64,000 bases of DNA. It comes from Solibacillus sp040274725. Its GTDB lineage: Bacteria > Bacillota > Bacilli > Bacillales_A > Planococcaceae. Under the pieces are notes generated by a model. That model was not told where the DNA came from. It did no database searches and worked only from the letters and a program-made list of their open reading frames with translations. The stretch is from positions 248,001 through 312,000 of the forward strand of contig JBEMAQ010000001.1 in assembly GCA_040274725.1 (NCBI GenBank), written 5' to 3'. Both the position numbers and the translations under genes were made by a program. Below, one piece after another: positions 9,137-19,213 of this stretch. Position 1 is the first letter of the stretch, and each line of letters starts with the position of its first letter.

Positions 9137-9867
9137 TCGATTGAACCAGTTTCTGCTAATACGCGCAGTAATTTTACTTCGTGCTTCGTTAATTCACGGT
9201 ACTCACCTGTGCCTAAGTTACCTAAATCTAAAAATGCAAAACGCTCACGCTTTAGCTTCACAACTGGTGTACCAATGGCTTCAAACATACGGCGCACTTG
9301 GCGGTTACGGCCTTCGTGGATTGTAATCTCACAAATCGCCTTACCAGCTTGTTCATCAAATGATGTCATGCTTACAGCTGCTGGCGCTGTTTTACCGTCT
9401 TCAAGCTTAATTCCGCGCTGTAATTTTTTTAGGCCGTCAATTGTCGGTACGCCCTTCACACGCGCAATATACGTTTTGTCGATTTTAAATTTCGGGTGCG
9501 TCATTAAGTTTGTAAACTCACCATCATTTGTTAAAAGTAATAAGCCTGACGTATCATAGTCTAGTCGACCTACTGGGAAAATACGTTGGTGGACTTGCTT
9601 TTTGAAAATGTCCGTTACCGTTTTACGACCTTTGTCATCTGTTACTGCTGAAATATAGCCGCGTGGTTTATATAGTAAGAAATACACTTTATCTTCTTTT
9701 TCTAATTTAACGCCTTCTACTTCGATGTCATCTGAAGCTGCTACCTTTGTACCTAGCTCCTTCACAATTTTACCGTTCACTCGTACTTTCCCTTCGACGA
9801 TTAATTGCTCTGCTTTTCTGCGTGATGCTACACCTGCGTATGCAATCACCTTTTGTAATCTTTCCAT
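9133..9867 (-). CDS. rluB: 23S rRNA pseudouridine synthase RluB
   Basis: Isomerises a uridine to pseudouridine in helix 89 of 23S rRNA. The 244 residues comprise an S4 RNA-binding domain (about 2-60, RLQKVIAYAGVASRRKAEQL) and a RsuA/RluB-type catalytic domain with the active-site aspartate in GRLDYDTSGLLLLTND near residue 103. The family C-terminal motif EGRNRQVRRMFEAIG is present. In B. subtilis (ypuL) it is followed by spmB, spmA and dacB. Here a carbon-metabolism block occupies that position. Confidence 0.93.
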   Translation of the reverse strand: MERLQKVIAYAGVASRRKAEQLIVEGKVRVNGKIVKELGTKVAASDDIEVEGVKLEKEDKVYFLLYKPRGYISAVTDDKGRKTVTDIFKKQVHQRIFPVGRLDYDTSGLLLLTNDGEFTNLMTHPKFKIDKTYIARVKGVPTIDGLKKLQRGIKLEDGKTAPAAVSMTSFDEQAGKAICEITIHEGRNRQVRRMFEAIGTPVVKLKRERFAFLDLGNLGTGEYRELTKHEVKLLRVLAETGSID

Positions 9868-9901
9868 AAGTTCACCTCATTGAATTTTTGACCGCTTCTA
9901 C

Positions 9902-9968
9902 GCATACAATCGCTGCATTCGACAGAAGCACTGGACTGTTGAAATTATGGCATATTTTGTCCCTTTAA
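9902..9968 (+). repeat. ~66-bp direct repeat, copy 1
   Basis: About three quarters of the bases match 22419-22484 in the same orientation, including the shared runs CATACAAT and TGGACTGTTGAAAT. The two copies bracket the glcF-to-lutC block. Confidence 0.6.
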
Positions 9969-9978
9969 GCAATGAAAC

Positions 9979-10013
9979 AAGCGTGTTTCGGTCAAGTATT
10001 CCGAAACACGCTT
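9979..10013. terminator. terminator-like hairpin after glcF
   Basis: A perfect 13-bp stem (9979-9991 with 10001-10013) lies 30 bases downstream of the glcF stop. The T-tract on the minus strand is poor (TGTTTC). Confidence 0.55.
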
Positions 10014-10042
10014 TCACTGAACATCGTTATAGAAATGATTTA

Positions 10043-11347
10043 TTACCTTTTGGCATGAACAAAATCATACAATACTTCCACAATATGTGCCGCTCTTGTT
10101 GTGGCATTCATCTGCTCGTTATTAATCCCCACTTGCATTTGAATAAGACAACCTGGATTAGATGTTACAACAATTGCTGGCTCAATATTTTTTACATGCT
10201 TCATTTTTTCCTGCAAAATATGCCCCGAAATAACCGGCTGTAAAATATTGTAGATACCAGCTGAACCACAGCATGTATCGGCGTTTTGTAGTTCATGATA
10301 TTCTACATTTGGAAGTGCCTTTAATAAAGCACGCGGCTCATCAATTACTTTATTGACATTTCGTAAATGACAGGAATCCTGGTACGTTACAAGCACCTTT
10401 GCTGTTTTTGATGTAAGCGTTTGTAAATAATTAATCATGCCTGCCTTCACAAGTAAGCTTGAAATATCAATTGTTCGCGCTGAAAAGCGTTTTGCTTTTT
10501 CTGCGTGGCGCGCATCACTTTTCAGATGAAGCTCATATTCCTTTAAAAAGGCACCACAGCCTCCTGCATTATTGACAATATAGTCAAAGTCATCACTATC
10601 AAACGCCTCAACGTTACGTACTAAATTGTTTTTCCCTTTTTCAAGCTCCCCGCTATGTCCGTGCAGTGCCCCGCAGCAGCTTTGATTGTCTGGAATCACA
10701 ACTTCTACACCGAGTAGCGTTAGCAAAGCAATTGTTTTATCATTAATTTCCTTATATAAAGTATCCATTAAACAGCCTGTGAAAAACGCCACCTTCAATG
10801 TTGATTTCCTCATCATTTTCAGTGGAGCGACCTTTTTACGTGCTGGTGGTAAGGCCTTCTCCATCGCCTGTAGCTGTTTTGGGAATAAATTCATAAAGCC
10901 CACTTTTCGCACAACCTTTTGTAGACCTGTTTTTTGATACGCCGTCACTAAGTTGACTGCTACGGTCATCGTTGACTGCTTCGCAAATAAGTGATTGAAC
11001 ACAACCTGACGCACAGCTTTTTCAGCAAGTCCTGGGGCATTTGCATGTTGCACAGCCTCTCGTGTTTGCTCAATAAGCGCCCCGTATTGTACACCTGCTG
11101 GACATGCTGGCTCACATGCACGACAGCCAAGACATGTATCAAACGTTGCTTTAATAGAGTCATCATATGTCACAAAGCCGTCTCGTATCGCTTTCATCGT
11201 CGCAATGCGTCCGCGTGGTGATAGTGCCTCATCGTTTCCTAAATGCACATACGTCGGACAGCTTGGTAAACAGAAGCCACAGCGCATACAATCTAAAATA
11301 AGTTCTTCATCAACATGTAGTTGAAACGATTGCTGCATATTAGTCAT
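10043..11347 (-). CDS. glcF: glycolate oxidase iron-sulfur subunit GlcF
   Basis: Iron-sulfur subunit passing electrons from GlcD to the respiratory chain. The 434 residues contain two N-terminal 4Fe-4S motifs (CMRCGFCLPSCPTY near 20-33; CLGCRACEPACP near 72-83) and two C-terminal cysteine-rich CCG domains (CFFTGC-like FFTGCLMDTLY and SCCGALHGHSG; DTCCGSAGIYN). The ATG at 11347 has GGTGATT upstream and overlaps the glcD stop by eight bases; a TTG two codons earlier is an alternative. It could serve glycolate or D-lactate oxidation, since the GlcDF family covers both. Confidence 0.88.
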   Translation of the reverse strand: MTNMQQSFQLHVDEELILDCMRCGFCLPSCPTYVHLGNDEALSPRGRIATMKAIRDGFVTYDDSIKATFDTCLGCRACEPACPAGVQYGALIEQTREAVQHANAPGLAEKAVRQVVFNHLFAKQSTMTVAVNLVTAYQKTGLQKVVRKVGFMNLFPKQLQAMEKALPPARKKVAPLKMMRKSTLKVAFFTGCLMDTLYKEINDKTIALLTLLGVEVVIPDNQSCCGALHGHSGELEKGKNNLVRNVEAFDSDDFDYIVNNAGGCGAFLKEYELHLKSDARHAEKAKRFSARTIDISSLLVKAGMINYLQTLTSKTAKVLVTYQDSCHLRNVNKVIDEPRALLKALPNVEYHELQNADTCCGSAGIYNILQPVISGHILQEKMKHVKNIEPAIVVTSNPGCLIQMQVGINNEQMNATTRAAHIVEVLYDFVHAKR

Positions 11348-12752
11348 GACCAATCACCAGCCTTTTTTTCGTTTCTTTCGCAAAAATTTTGCCTGGATTT
11401 AAAATATGATTTGGATCAAATGCATTCTTAATTTGCTTCATGACGTCAATGCCAACAGCACCGATTTTCCATTCTAAATACGGTGCCTTCATCTCGCCTA
11501 CACCGTGCTCACCTGTAATCGTCCCACCTAGTGCAATCGCCTCCTCGAAAATTTCAGCAAATGCTGCCTCTACGCGGTACATTTCCTCCTCGTCGCGCAC
11601 ATCCGTTAAACACGTCGGATGTAAATTCCCGTCCCCTGCATGCCCGAACGTCGCAATATTGACATTGTAGCGAATGGAAATTTCATTGATTTTCGTCACC
11701 ATCTCTGCTAAATTCGAGCGCGGCACTGTGGCATCCTCTAAAATAACGGTTGGCATTAATTTCGCGAGTGCCGATAACGCAACACGGCGCGCTGTTTTTA
11801 ACTGCTCTGCCTCCACGTCATCCGCTGCGACCTGCGAGAAAATAGCCCCATTTTCATTCGCAATTTGGACCATTCGATGCACGTCCTGCTCGACCTCTGC
11901 CGGATGGCCATCCTGCTCTAACAGCAGCATCGCCTCAACCTCAGTTGAGAGGCCAATATGCATAAACTGCTCAATCGCAACAATCGTTTTTTTGTCTAAA
12001 AATTCAAGCGTAACTGGGATAATTTTGTTCGCGATAATCGCTGAGACTGTTCGTGCCGCATCCTCTAATGAGTTGAAATACGCAATACCCGTCATTTTAC
12101 TTTGCGGCATTGGAATCAATTTCAGCGTAATTTCTGTAATAATACCTAGCGTCCCCTCTGCACCGATAAAAAGCGACGTTAAATCATAACCTGCTACATC
12201 TTTTGCAAGCTTCCCACCAGTCGTTAACATTTCTCCATTTGCTAAAACAACCTTTAAGCCCTTTACATAATCTTTTGTTACACCGTATTTCAACCCGCGT
12301 AAGCCACCCGAATTTTCGCTTACATTACCGCCGATTGTCGAAATTTTCATCGAGCTTGGATCTGGTGGATAAAATAACCCGTGCGCTTCAACAAATTCAC
12401 AAATATGCTGTGAAATCATGCCTGGCTGTACCGTAATCGTTAAATTTTCCTTATCAAAATCAAGTATTTGGTTCATTCGATTAAATAAAAAAACAATACC
12501 GCCATCATGCGGAACGGTTCCTGCTGCTAAATTTGTACCAGAGCCTCGTGGAATGATCGGAATCCGGTGCTCATTGCAAATATGTAAAATCGCCGAAATT
12601 TCCTCACTATTTTTCGGTGATACAACTAAATCTGGTAAGCGCTGAAAATTCGCTGTTGCGTCGTAGGAATAGGCAACAAGATGCGCTGTAGAATGCTTTA
12701 CATACTCCGCGCCAACAATTGCTTTAATTTGCTCAATAATTTTTTGTTCCAT
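11340..12752 (-). CDS. glcD: FAD-linked glycolate/2-hydroxyacid oxidase subunit GlcD
   Basis: FAD-dependent dehydrogenase oxidising glycolate or D-lactate to the 2-oxo acid. The 470 residues comprise an FAD_binding_4 domain (PDLVVSPKNSEEISAIL; PIIPRGSGTNLAAG; the FAD segment GGNVSENSGGLRGLKYG) and a FAD-oxidase C domain ending in GEHGVGEMKAPYLEW. The ATG at 12752 is used because a GGGGGGAA site lies just upstream; the 26-residue N-terminal extension seen in the frame has no homology pattern. It is paired with glcF. The nearby lactate permease makes D-lactate a plausible substrate, which is an inference. Confidence 0.88.
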   Translation of the reverse strand: MEQKIIEQIKAIVGAEYVKHSTAHLVAYSYDATANFQRLPDLVVSPKNSEEISAILHICNEHRIPIIPRGSGTNLAAGTVPHDGGIVFLFNRMNQILDFDKENLTITVQPGMISQHICEFVEAHGLFYPPDPSSMKISTIGGNVSENSGGLRGLKYGVTKDYVKGLKVVLANGEMLTTGGKLAKDVAGYDLTSLFIGAEGTLGIITEITLKLIPMPQSKMTGIAYFNSLEDAARTVSAIIANKIIPVTLEFLDKKTIVAIEQFMHIGLSTEVEAMLLLEQDGHPAEVEQDVHRMVQIANENGAIFSQVAADDVEAEQLKTARRVALSALAKLMPTVILEDATVPRSNLAEMVTKINEISIRYNVNIATFGHAGDGNLHPTCLTDVRDEEEMYRVEAAFAEIFEEAIALGGTITGEHGVGEMKAPYLEWKIGAVGIDVMKQIKNAFDPNHILNPGKIFAKETKKRLVIGHD

Positions 12753-12800
12753 AAATGTTCCCCCCAGGAAGCATGCTTTTCTACTCTTTTTTATAGACAA

Positions 12801-12831
12801 ATTGATGGTGGTTTTCTCAACCACCATCAAT
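12801..12831. terminator. hairpin between pyc and glcD
   Basis: A perfect 13-bp stem (ATTGATGGTGGTT arm at 12801-12813 with 12819-12831) lies directly after pyc. The following minus-strand bases are only moderately T-rich, so it may attenuate rather than stop transcription. Confidence 0.55.
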
Positions 12832-12841
12832 TTTCAATTAA

Positions 12842-15800
12842 TTATTGTAATTCAATTAATAAATCGCCTGTTGAAATCGCATCACCAGCAGCGACATAAA
12901 TGTCCTTCACAATGCCGTCCTTTGTCGCCTGCACCGTCGTTTCCATTTTCATTGCCTCTGTAATCATTAAATGCTCGCCGCGCTTGACCGCGCTGCCCTT
13001 TGATACGACGATTTTTAACACCGTCCCTGGCATTGTCGCACCAATTTGATTTGGGTTCGATGTGTCTGCCTTTGGTGCTAGCTTCGCATCGACCTCCACC
13101 GTCATGTCCTGAATAAGCAGCTCGCGTGATTGACCGTTGATTTCAAAATACAACACGCGCGTCCCGTCATGCTGCGGCTCACCGATTGATACAAGCTTAA
13201 TAATAAGTGTTTTGCCTTTTTCGATTTCAACCTCAATTTCTTCCCCTAAACGCAGACCGTATAAAAACGTTGCTGTATCTAATACCGATACGTCGCTAAA
13301 TTGCGCTGTCGTTTTCGCATATTCTTCAAACACCTTTGGATATAACGCATACGCTAATACATCTTGATTTGACGGCTTACGACCGATTTTTTCTGCTAAC
13401 TCCTCTGCTACCTGCTCAAAATTAACAGGCGCTAATAGTTCGCCAGGGCGTACTGTAATCGCTTCGCGGTCCTTTAAAATGACGCGTTGCAGCTCCTCAT
13501 TAAATCCGCCATGTGGCTGCCCTAAATAGCCTTGGAAAAACTCCACAACAGAGTCGGGGAAATCAAGCGTGTGCCCCTTTGTATAAATCGTTTCCTCTGT
13601 CACATCATTTTGCACCATAAATAATGCCATATCTCCAACAACCTTTGATGATGGTGTTACTTTGACAATATCCCCGAACAATAGGTTGACGCGCGCATAC
13701 ATATCCTTTACTAGCTCCCAGCGGTCACCTAGTCCTACCGCCTTTGCCTGCTGCTGCAAGTTACTATATTGACCACCTGGCATTTCGTGTACGTAAATTT
13801 CCGAATGCGGTGCGTTCATACCTGATTCAAAGTCAACATAGTATTTACGCACATCGCCCCAATACGTTGACAATTTTTCAAGCCCGTCAATATTTGCCTG
13901 CATGTTACGTGGCTCGTCCTTCATTGCATAGTAAAGTGAATTCACACTTGGCTGTGACGTCAGACCAGACATCGAGCCTAGCGCTGTATCAATAATATCG
14001 ACGCCTGCTTCAATCGCCTTTGCGTAGACAAAAATGCCATTACCGCTCGTATCATGTGAATGAAGATGAATCGGTAAATCCGTCACCTCTTTTAGCTCAG
14101 AAATTAAACGATACGCCGCAGCTGGCTTTAATAGCCCCGCCATATCCTTAATCGCTAAAATATGCGCCCCCGCACGCTCTAAATCACGCGCCATGTCTTT
14201 GTAATATTGCACCGTGTATTTCGCACGCGAATCGTCTAAAATATCACCTGTATAGCAAATGGCTGCCTCTGCAATTTTTCCTACGCTTCGTACTTCATCA
14301 ATCGCTACTTCCATTGATTTCACCCAATTGAGCGCATCAAAAATTCGGAATACGTCAATACCTGAGCTTGCTGCCTGCTGAATAAACGCACGTACAACAT
14401 TATCTGGATAATTAGTATAGCCTACCGCATTACTGCCGCGGAATAGCATTTGGAACAGGATATTCGGAATTTGCTGACGTAGCTTTTCTAATCGTGCCCA
14501 GGGATCTTCCTTTAAGAAACGGTAGGCTACGTCAAACGTTGCCCCGCCCCACATTTCAAGTGAGAAGAAATCCTGCATGTACGCGCTTGTCGCTGGTGCA
14601 ATTTCAAATAAATCTTTCGAACGAACACGCGTTGCAAGCAGTGATTGATGGGCATCACGGAATGTCGTATCGGTTAATAGTACGTGCTGCTGCTCCTTAA
14701 TCCACGACACAACGCCGTCCGCACCTGCTGTATCTAGCAGCTGCTTCGTACCCGATAAGGTAGTAGGCGCAATCGTAGGAATGGCTGGCTTCACGAAAAT
14801 TGGCTTCGTACGCTTCTCCACACCTGGGAAACCGTTTAATGTGACATTGCCAATATAGCTCAGTAGCTTCGTCCCGCGGTCTTTACGCTCTGGGAAACAA
14901 AATAGCTCCGGTGTTGTATCAATAAAGCTCGTGTCAAACTGCCCTGTTGTAAATTTGTCGTGCACTACGACATTTTCTAAAAACGGAATATTCGTTTTCA
15001 CCCCACGAATACGGAACTCGCGCAGGTTACGATCCATTTTTTGTGCCGCTTCCTCAAACGTTCTTCCCCACGTAGATAGCTTCACGAGTAGCGAATCATA
15101 GTACGGTGTTACAACAGCGCCCTGGAAACCATTCCCCGCATCAAGACGCACACCAAAGCCGCCACTTGAACGGTACACCATAATTTTCCCTGTGTCTGGC
15201 ATGAAATTATTTTTTGGATCCTCTGTTGTAATACGTGACTGAATTGCATAGCCAAATAGCGGCACGTCCTGCTGCTGTGGAATCGCAATTTCCTCGCCGT
15301 GTAGCGCGTAGCCCTGTGCAATTTTAATTTGCGTATGCACAATATCCACACCTGTAATCATCTCCGTAATCGTATGCTCTACTTGAATGCGTGGGTTGAC
15401 TTCAATGAAATAAAAGTCATCATTTGTTACTAAAAACTCCACTGTTCCCGCATTAATATAGTTAACATTTGTCATTAACTGAACAGCCGCCTCGCAAATG
15501 CGATTGCGTAAATCCTCCGAAATGGAATTCGATGGTGCAATTTCTACAACCTTTTGGTGACGTCGCTGAATTGAGCAATCACGTTCATAAAGATGCACAA
15601 TATTGCCCTGCGTATCACCTAAAATTTGCACTTCAATATGCTTCGGCTTAATAATCGCCTTCTCTACATATACTTCATCTGACCCGAAGGCAGCCTTTGC
15701 CTCCGACTTTGCTCGCTCGTACGCAGAAGCAAGCTGCGCCTCGTCCTCAACTAAACGCATACCACGACCACCACCGCCTAATGCCGCCTTAATCATCACT

Positions 15801-16270
15801 GGATAGCCGTGCGTCGTAGCGAACTGCTCAACCTCCTCTAAGCTTTCAACTGGGCCATCTGTTCCTGGAATAACAGGAATTTGTGAAGCAATCGCCTGCT
15901 CACGTGCCTTGACCTTGTCGCCAAACATGTGTAAATGCTCCGATGTTGGGCCGATAAAAATAATTCCTTCTTCTTCGCAGCGACGCGCAAACTCTACATT
16001 TTCAGATAAAAATCCGTAGCCTGGGTGAATCGCCTCGACACGCGCATCTTTGGCAATTGCTAAAATCCCTTCAATATCTAAATACGCATCAATCGGCTTT
16101 TTACCTTCCCCAACTAAATACGCCTCGTCCGCCTTAAAGCGGTGAAACGCTCCGTTGTCCTCCTGCGAATAAATTGCCACTGTTTGTAAATTTAACTCTG
16201 TACATGCACGGAAAATTCGGATGGCAATTTCTCCACGGTTTGCTACTAAAATTTTTTCGATTTTACCCAT
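12842..16270 (-). CDS. pyc: pyruvate carboxylase
   Basis: Biotin-dependent carboxylation of pyruvate to oxaloacetate, the main anaplerotic reaction. The 1142 residues are the normal single-chain length. The biotin carboxylase domain (about 1-450) has the ATP-grasp loop GGGGRGMRLV. The carboxyltransferase domain (about 530-800) has LLTDTTFRDAHQSLLATRVR and metal-binding HLHSHD. A tetramerisation/PYC_OADA region follows, and a biotinyl domain carries Lys1108 in EAMKMETT. GGAGGGG precedes the ATG. In B. subtilis pyc lies elsewhere (near ctaA). Here it sits behind lctP on the same strand, which fits growth on lactate or pyruvate, where oxaloacetate must be refilled. Confidence 0.96.
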   Translation of the reverse strand: MGKIEKILVANRGEIAIRIFRACTELNLQTVAIYSQEDNGAFHRFKADEAYLVGEGKKPIDAYLDIEGILAIAKDARVEAIHPGYGFLSENVEFARRCEEEGIIFIGPTSEHLHMFGDKVKAREQAIASQIPVIPGTDGPVESLEEVEQFATTHGYPVMIKAALGGGGRGMRLVEDEAQLASAYERAKSEAKAAFGSDEVYVEKAIIKPKHIEVQILGDTQGNIVHLYERDCSIQRRHQKVVEIAPSNSISEDLRNRICEAAVQLMTNVNYINAGTVEFLVTNDDFYFIEVNPRIQVEHTITEMITGVDIVHTQIKIAQGYALHGEEIAIPQQQDVPLFGYAIQSRITTEDPKNNFMPDTGKIMVYRSSGGFGVRLDAGNGFQGAVVTPYYDSLLVKLSTWGRTFEEAAQKMDRNLREFRIRGVKTNIPFLENVVVHDKFTTGQFDTSFIDTTPELFCFPERKDRGTKLLSYIGNVTLNGFPGVEKRTKPIFVKPAIPTIAPTTLSGTKQLLDTAGADGVVSWIKEQQHVLLTDTTFRDAHQSLLATRVRSKDLFEIAPATSAYMQDFFSLEMWGGATFDVAYRFLKEDPWARLEKLRQQIPNILFQMLFRGSNAVGYTNYPDNVVRAFIQQAASSGIDVFRIFDALNWVKSMEVAIDEVRSVGKIAEAAICYTGDILDDSRAKYTVQYYKDMARDLERAGAHILAIKDMAGLLKPAAAYRLISELKEVTDLPIHLHSHDTSGNGIFVYAKAIEAGVDIIDTALGSMSGLTSQPSVNSLYYAMKDEPRNMQANIDGLEKLSTYWGDVRKYYVDFESGMNAPHSEIYVHEMPGGQYSNLQQQAKAVGLGDRWELVKDMYARVNLLFGDIVKVTPSSKVVGDMALFMVQNDVTEETIYTKGHTLDFPDSVVEFFQGYLGQPHGGFNEELQRVILKDREAITVRPGELLAPVNFEQVAEELAEKIGRKPSNQDVLAYALYPKVFEEYAKTTAQFSDVSVLDTATFLYGLRLGEEIEVEIEKGKTLIIKLVSIGEPQHDGTRVLYFEINGQSRELLIQDMTVEVDAKLAPKADTSNPNQIGATMPGTVLKIVVSKGSAVKRGEHLMITEAMKMETTVQATKDGIVKDIYVAAGDAISTGDLLIELQ

Positions 16271-16375
16271 TATTTTTCCCCTCCATTAAAGTGATTGCAA
16301 AGAACGGACTGCACCTAATTTGGAACAGTCCAAGGCTACACACTACAAGCTAGTTAAAAGTCCTTTACTAGCGCC

Positions 16376-18046
16376 TTACGGAATCATCCACGTAAGAACT
16401 GTACTTTGTAAAAATGTAAGAATACAGATTGCAAGTAATAGAATGATGCTATATTTGAATGCGAATTTTAATAATTCCGACTCTCTTCCAGCTAACCCTA
16501 CCGCTGCCGCTGCTACTGCTAATGTTTGAGGTGAAATCATTTTACCTGTTACACCGCCACCTGTATTCGCTGCTAATGCTAGTACTGGATCCATACCTAC
16601 AGATTCAGCTGTAATTTGCTGTAATTTACCAAATAAAACGTTAGATGATGTATCAGAGCCTGTTACAACTACCCCAATCCAGCCAAGTACTGGTGAGAAG
16701 AATGGGAACAGTGCACCTGTTTTTGCTAACACTAAGCCAAGTGTTGCCATCATACCTGCTGTATTCGCCACATATGCATAGCCAACTACACAGCAAATTG
16801 TAATGAGTGGATATTTAATTTCGTTTACTGTTTCAAAGAATGTTTTTACCCAGTTGCCCCATGAAATTTTCAAAATGAATTTTGAAACAATCGCTGACAA
16901 TAAAATCGCGGTACCCGCTGCTGCTAAAAACTCCAATTTGTAAACCGCTGCAATCTCCATACTTGTCGTACCATCAATGACAGCATTATGTAAAAACGGC
17001 ACTTCTGGCATAAAAGTAAGCGCTTCCCCGATATTGTTGACAATCGATAAAATCGCGTTATCCCCCTCATACTTACCAACAAGTGCTTTTTTAATTGTTG
17101 GAATACCCCATGCAGAAATAAATATAGTTAATACGATAAATGGCGACCATGCTGTAAAAATTTGCCCTGCACTATAAGATTCGCTCCCCTTACTCGTAGA
17201 AACATCTGGATCATCTTTAAAGCGATAAATTTGCTTTGGCTTCCAGAAGCGCATAAAAATAGCTAATGCAAATAATGATACAAGTGAAGATAAAATATCT
17301 GGTAGCTCAGGTCCTAAAAAGTTTGAGCTTAGAAATTGTGTAACCGAAAACGTGATGCCCGATACTAAAATCGCTGGTAGTACTTCTTTTGTCTTTTTGA
17401 AGCCAACCATAATAAAGACAAGCATAAATGGAATAAATACCGCGATGAATGGTAATTGACGTCCAATCATTTTTGAAATTTCTAACGCCGAAATGCCCGT
17501 AATCCCTTCTAACACTGTAACGGGTACACCAATTGCACCGAAAGCTACTGGCGCTGTATTAGCGATTAAACATAAACCCGCAGCAAGTAATGGATTGAAG
17601 CCCAACCCTACAAGTAACGCAGCAGAAATGGCAACTGGTGCACCAAACCCCGCAGCCCCTTCTAAAAACGCCCCAAATGAAAACGCTATCAAAAGTGCTT
17701 GAATACGTCTGTCCTCTGTAATAGAAAGTACAGACGAACGAATGACATTAAAATGCCCTGTTTTCACCGTTAAGTTATATAAAAATACCGATGTAACAAT
17801 AATCCAACCAATTGGAATAATTCCGTATACGGCCCCCTGTGAAGCTGAAGCAAGCGCTGTGACAACTGGCACCTTAAATGCAAATACTGCAATGACAATT
17901 GCTAATAGAAGTGTCGTAAATCCTGCAATATAGCCTTTCATTTTTTTAATTGCTAACGCCCAAAAGAAATACAAAATTGGAATCGTTGCAACAATCGCCG
18001 TTAATGCCAAACTATCTGCGACTGCCGTGTAGTTTTGTGTAAACAT
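16376..18046 (-). CDS. lctP: L-lactate permease LctP
   Basis: Lactate:proton symporter (LctP/LldP family) of the cytoplasmic membrane. The 556 residues have about 12-14 membrane helices and the family signature regions (SFGAFLEGAAGFGAPVAISA; LGWIGVVVTGSDTSSNVLFG; SPQTLAVAAAAVGLAGRESE). The start at 18046 is chosen because GGGGGG is eight bases upstream; two further in-frame ATGs (18052, 18064) lie within or before the Shine-Dalgarno. A 13-base palindrome identical to one before lutA lies 58 bases upstream, so control by the divergent lutR product is likely. Confidence 0.94.
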   Translation of the reverse strand: MFTQNYTAVADSLALTAIVATIPILYFFWALAIKKMKGYIAGFTTLLLAIVIAVFAFKVPVVTALASASQGAVYGIIPIGWIIVTSVFLYNLTVKTGHFNVIRSSVLSITEDRRIQALLIAFSFGAFLEGAAGFGAPVAISAALLVGLGFNPLLAAGLCLIANTAPVAFGAIGVPVTVLEGITGISALEISKMIGRQLPFIAVFIPFMLVFIMVGFKKTKEVLPAILVSGITFSVTQFLSSNFLGPELPDILSSLVSLFALAIFMRFWKPKQIYRFKDDPDVSTSKGSESYSAGQIFTAWSPFIVLTIFISAWGIPTIKKALVGKYEGDNAILSIVNNIGEALTFMPEVPFLHNAVIDGTTSMEIAAVYKLEFLAAAGTAILLSAIVSKFILKISWGNWVKTFFETVNEIKYPLITICCVVGYAYVANTAGMMATLGLVLAKTGALFPFFSPVLGWIGVVVTGSDTSSNVLFGKLQQITAESVGMDPVLALAANTGGGVTGKMISPQTLAVAAAAVGLAGRESELLKFAFKYSIILLLAICILTFLQSTVLTWMIP

Positions 18047-18103
18047 CCTCATTTCCCCCCGCATCCTATTTTCCCAATAATTTGTAAAGCCAACAAAGAT
18101 TAG

Positions 18104-18116
18104 GTCATCTGATGAC
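18104..18116. promoter_or_regulatory. putative LutR operator upstream of lctP
   Basis: GTCATCTGATGAC is an interrupted palindrome (GTCATC / GATGAC around a central T) identical to 19214-19226. The rest of 18047-18386 is AT-rich and shows no gene. Confidence 0.6.
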
Positions 18117-18386
18117 TTATGGAATGATTATAAAATTCATTGTTTAAAAATTCAATATATTTTTTAAAAATTTTGTGGATTTTTAAGGTAAATATATAAA
18201 TTAATAGAATAAAGCCACGTACTTTCGTTTCTACTGTATATTTTCTATAAAACAACGAAAATCTGTTATACAACAATGCATGCACACGAAATTTTAATTA
18301 TTCAAAGGAGTTTTCTTGATTGTATGTGTATAATATAAATAGCTTTCTATATTCATACATTTTTCTAAGCAAACGAGGTGTGTATT

Positions 18387-19115
18387 GTGCAATATAAAAA
18401 AGTAACAACCAAAAAAAAGTATGAAGAAGTATGTGAATTACTTCATGAAAAAATTCGGAATGGGGAACTAAAACCCGGGGATCGTTTAGATTCTGTAGAG
18501 CATTTAGCTGAGCAAATAGAGGTCAGTAGGTCTGCTATACGTGAGGCATTGGCTGCATTAAAGGCTATGGGATTAATCGAAATTAAACAGGGCTCTGGCA
18601 CATTCGTCAAACAATTATCTGAGCAAAAATTAAAGCTTCCTTTATCCACTTCTATCATTACAAATCGCCATAGCATCCCTCATTTACTTGAGCTACGTAA
18701 AATTATCGAAGTCGGTACCGCCGCGAGTGCAGCAAAAAACCGCACACAGCAGGATTTGAAACGATTAGAGGAACTCTTACTTATTATGCAGGATGTACAG
18801 GGTGACGCGGAAATTGGCGATGAGGCTGATTTTAACTTCCACTTAGCGATTGCAACCGCATCTCAAAATCCATTACTAACAAATTTATTAACTCAAGTGT
18901 CAGGACTCATGATGGAAACGATGCGTGAAACACGTCGAATTTGGCTGTTTTCTGAGCAATCTGCACGCGAACAGCTTTACGAAGAGCATATGCAAATCTT
19001 TTTTGCGATTAAACAGCAAAATGTTAGCCTAGCAGAAATTACAATGGCCTCCCATTTAAACAACGTTGAAAAGATTTTAATGCAATATTTCAATACGGTA
19101 GATGAAACAGAATAA
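18387..19115 (+). CDS. lutR: FadR-family GntR regulator, LutR-like
   Basis: Transcription regulator expected to repress lactate utilisation genes in the absence of L-lactate. The 242 residues comprise an N-terminal winged helix (about 10-75, PGDRLDSVEHLAEQIEVSRS, IEIKQGSGTFV) and an all-helical FCD effector domain (ELRKIIEVGTAASAA; DFNFHLAIATASQN; H in EEHMQIFFAI). The GTG at 18387 follows GAGGTG at a proper distance; a GTG at 18378 overlaps that Shine-Dalgarno. It lies between lctP (divergent) and lutABC (downstream), both carrying the same palindrome. Effector and direction of control are inferred from the family. Confidence 0.85.
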   Translation: MQYKKVTTKKKYEEVCELLHEKIRNGELKPGDRLDSVEHLAEQIEVSRSAIREALAALKAMGLIEIKQGSGTFVKQLSEQKLKLPLSTSIITNRHSIPHLLELRKIIEVGTAASAAKNRTQQDLKRLEELLLIMQDVQGDAEIGDEADFNFHLAIATASQNPLLTNLLTQVSGLMMETMRETRRIWLFSEQSAREQLYEEHMQIFFAIKQQNVSLAEITMASHLNNVEKILMQYFNTVDETE

Positions 19116-19122
19116 CAACATG

Positions 19123-19152
19123 AGAGAAATAGCGCTGCTATTTCTCTTTTTT
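19123..19152 (+). terminator. rho-independent terminator of lutR
   Basis: A perfect 11-bp stem (AGAGAAATAGC / GCTATTTCTCT) with a 3-base loop is followed by six Ts. Confidence 0.88.
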
Positions 19153-19213
19153 ATTCAGGAAATAGAAAATTCAAAAAAGTATAGCACACTAAAATGTTCC
19201 ATGATAATATATA

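Noticed and set aside
11674..12189. 171-codon open frame opposite glcD
   Set aside because: It lies fully antisense to a conserved enzyme, shows no domain pattern or Shine-Dalgarno, and reflects codon bias of the real gene.
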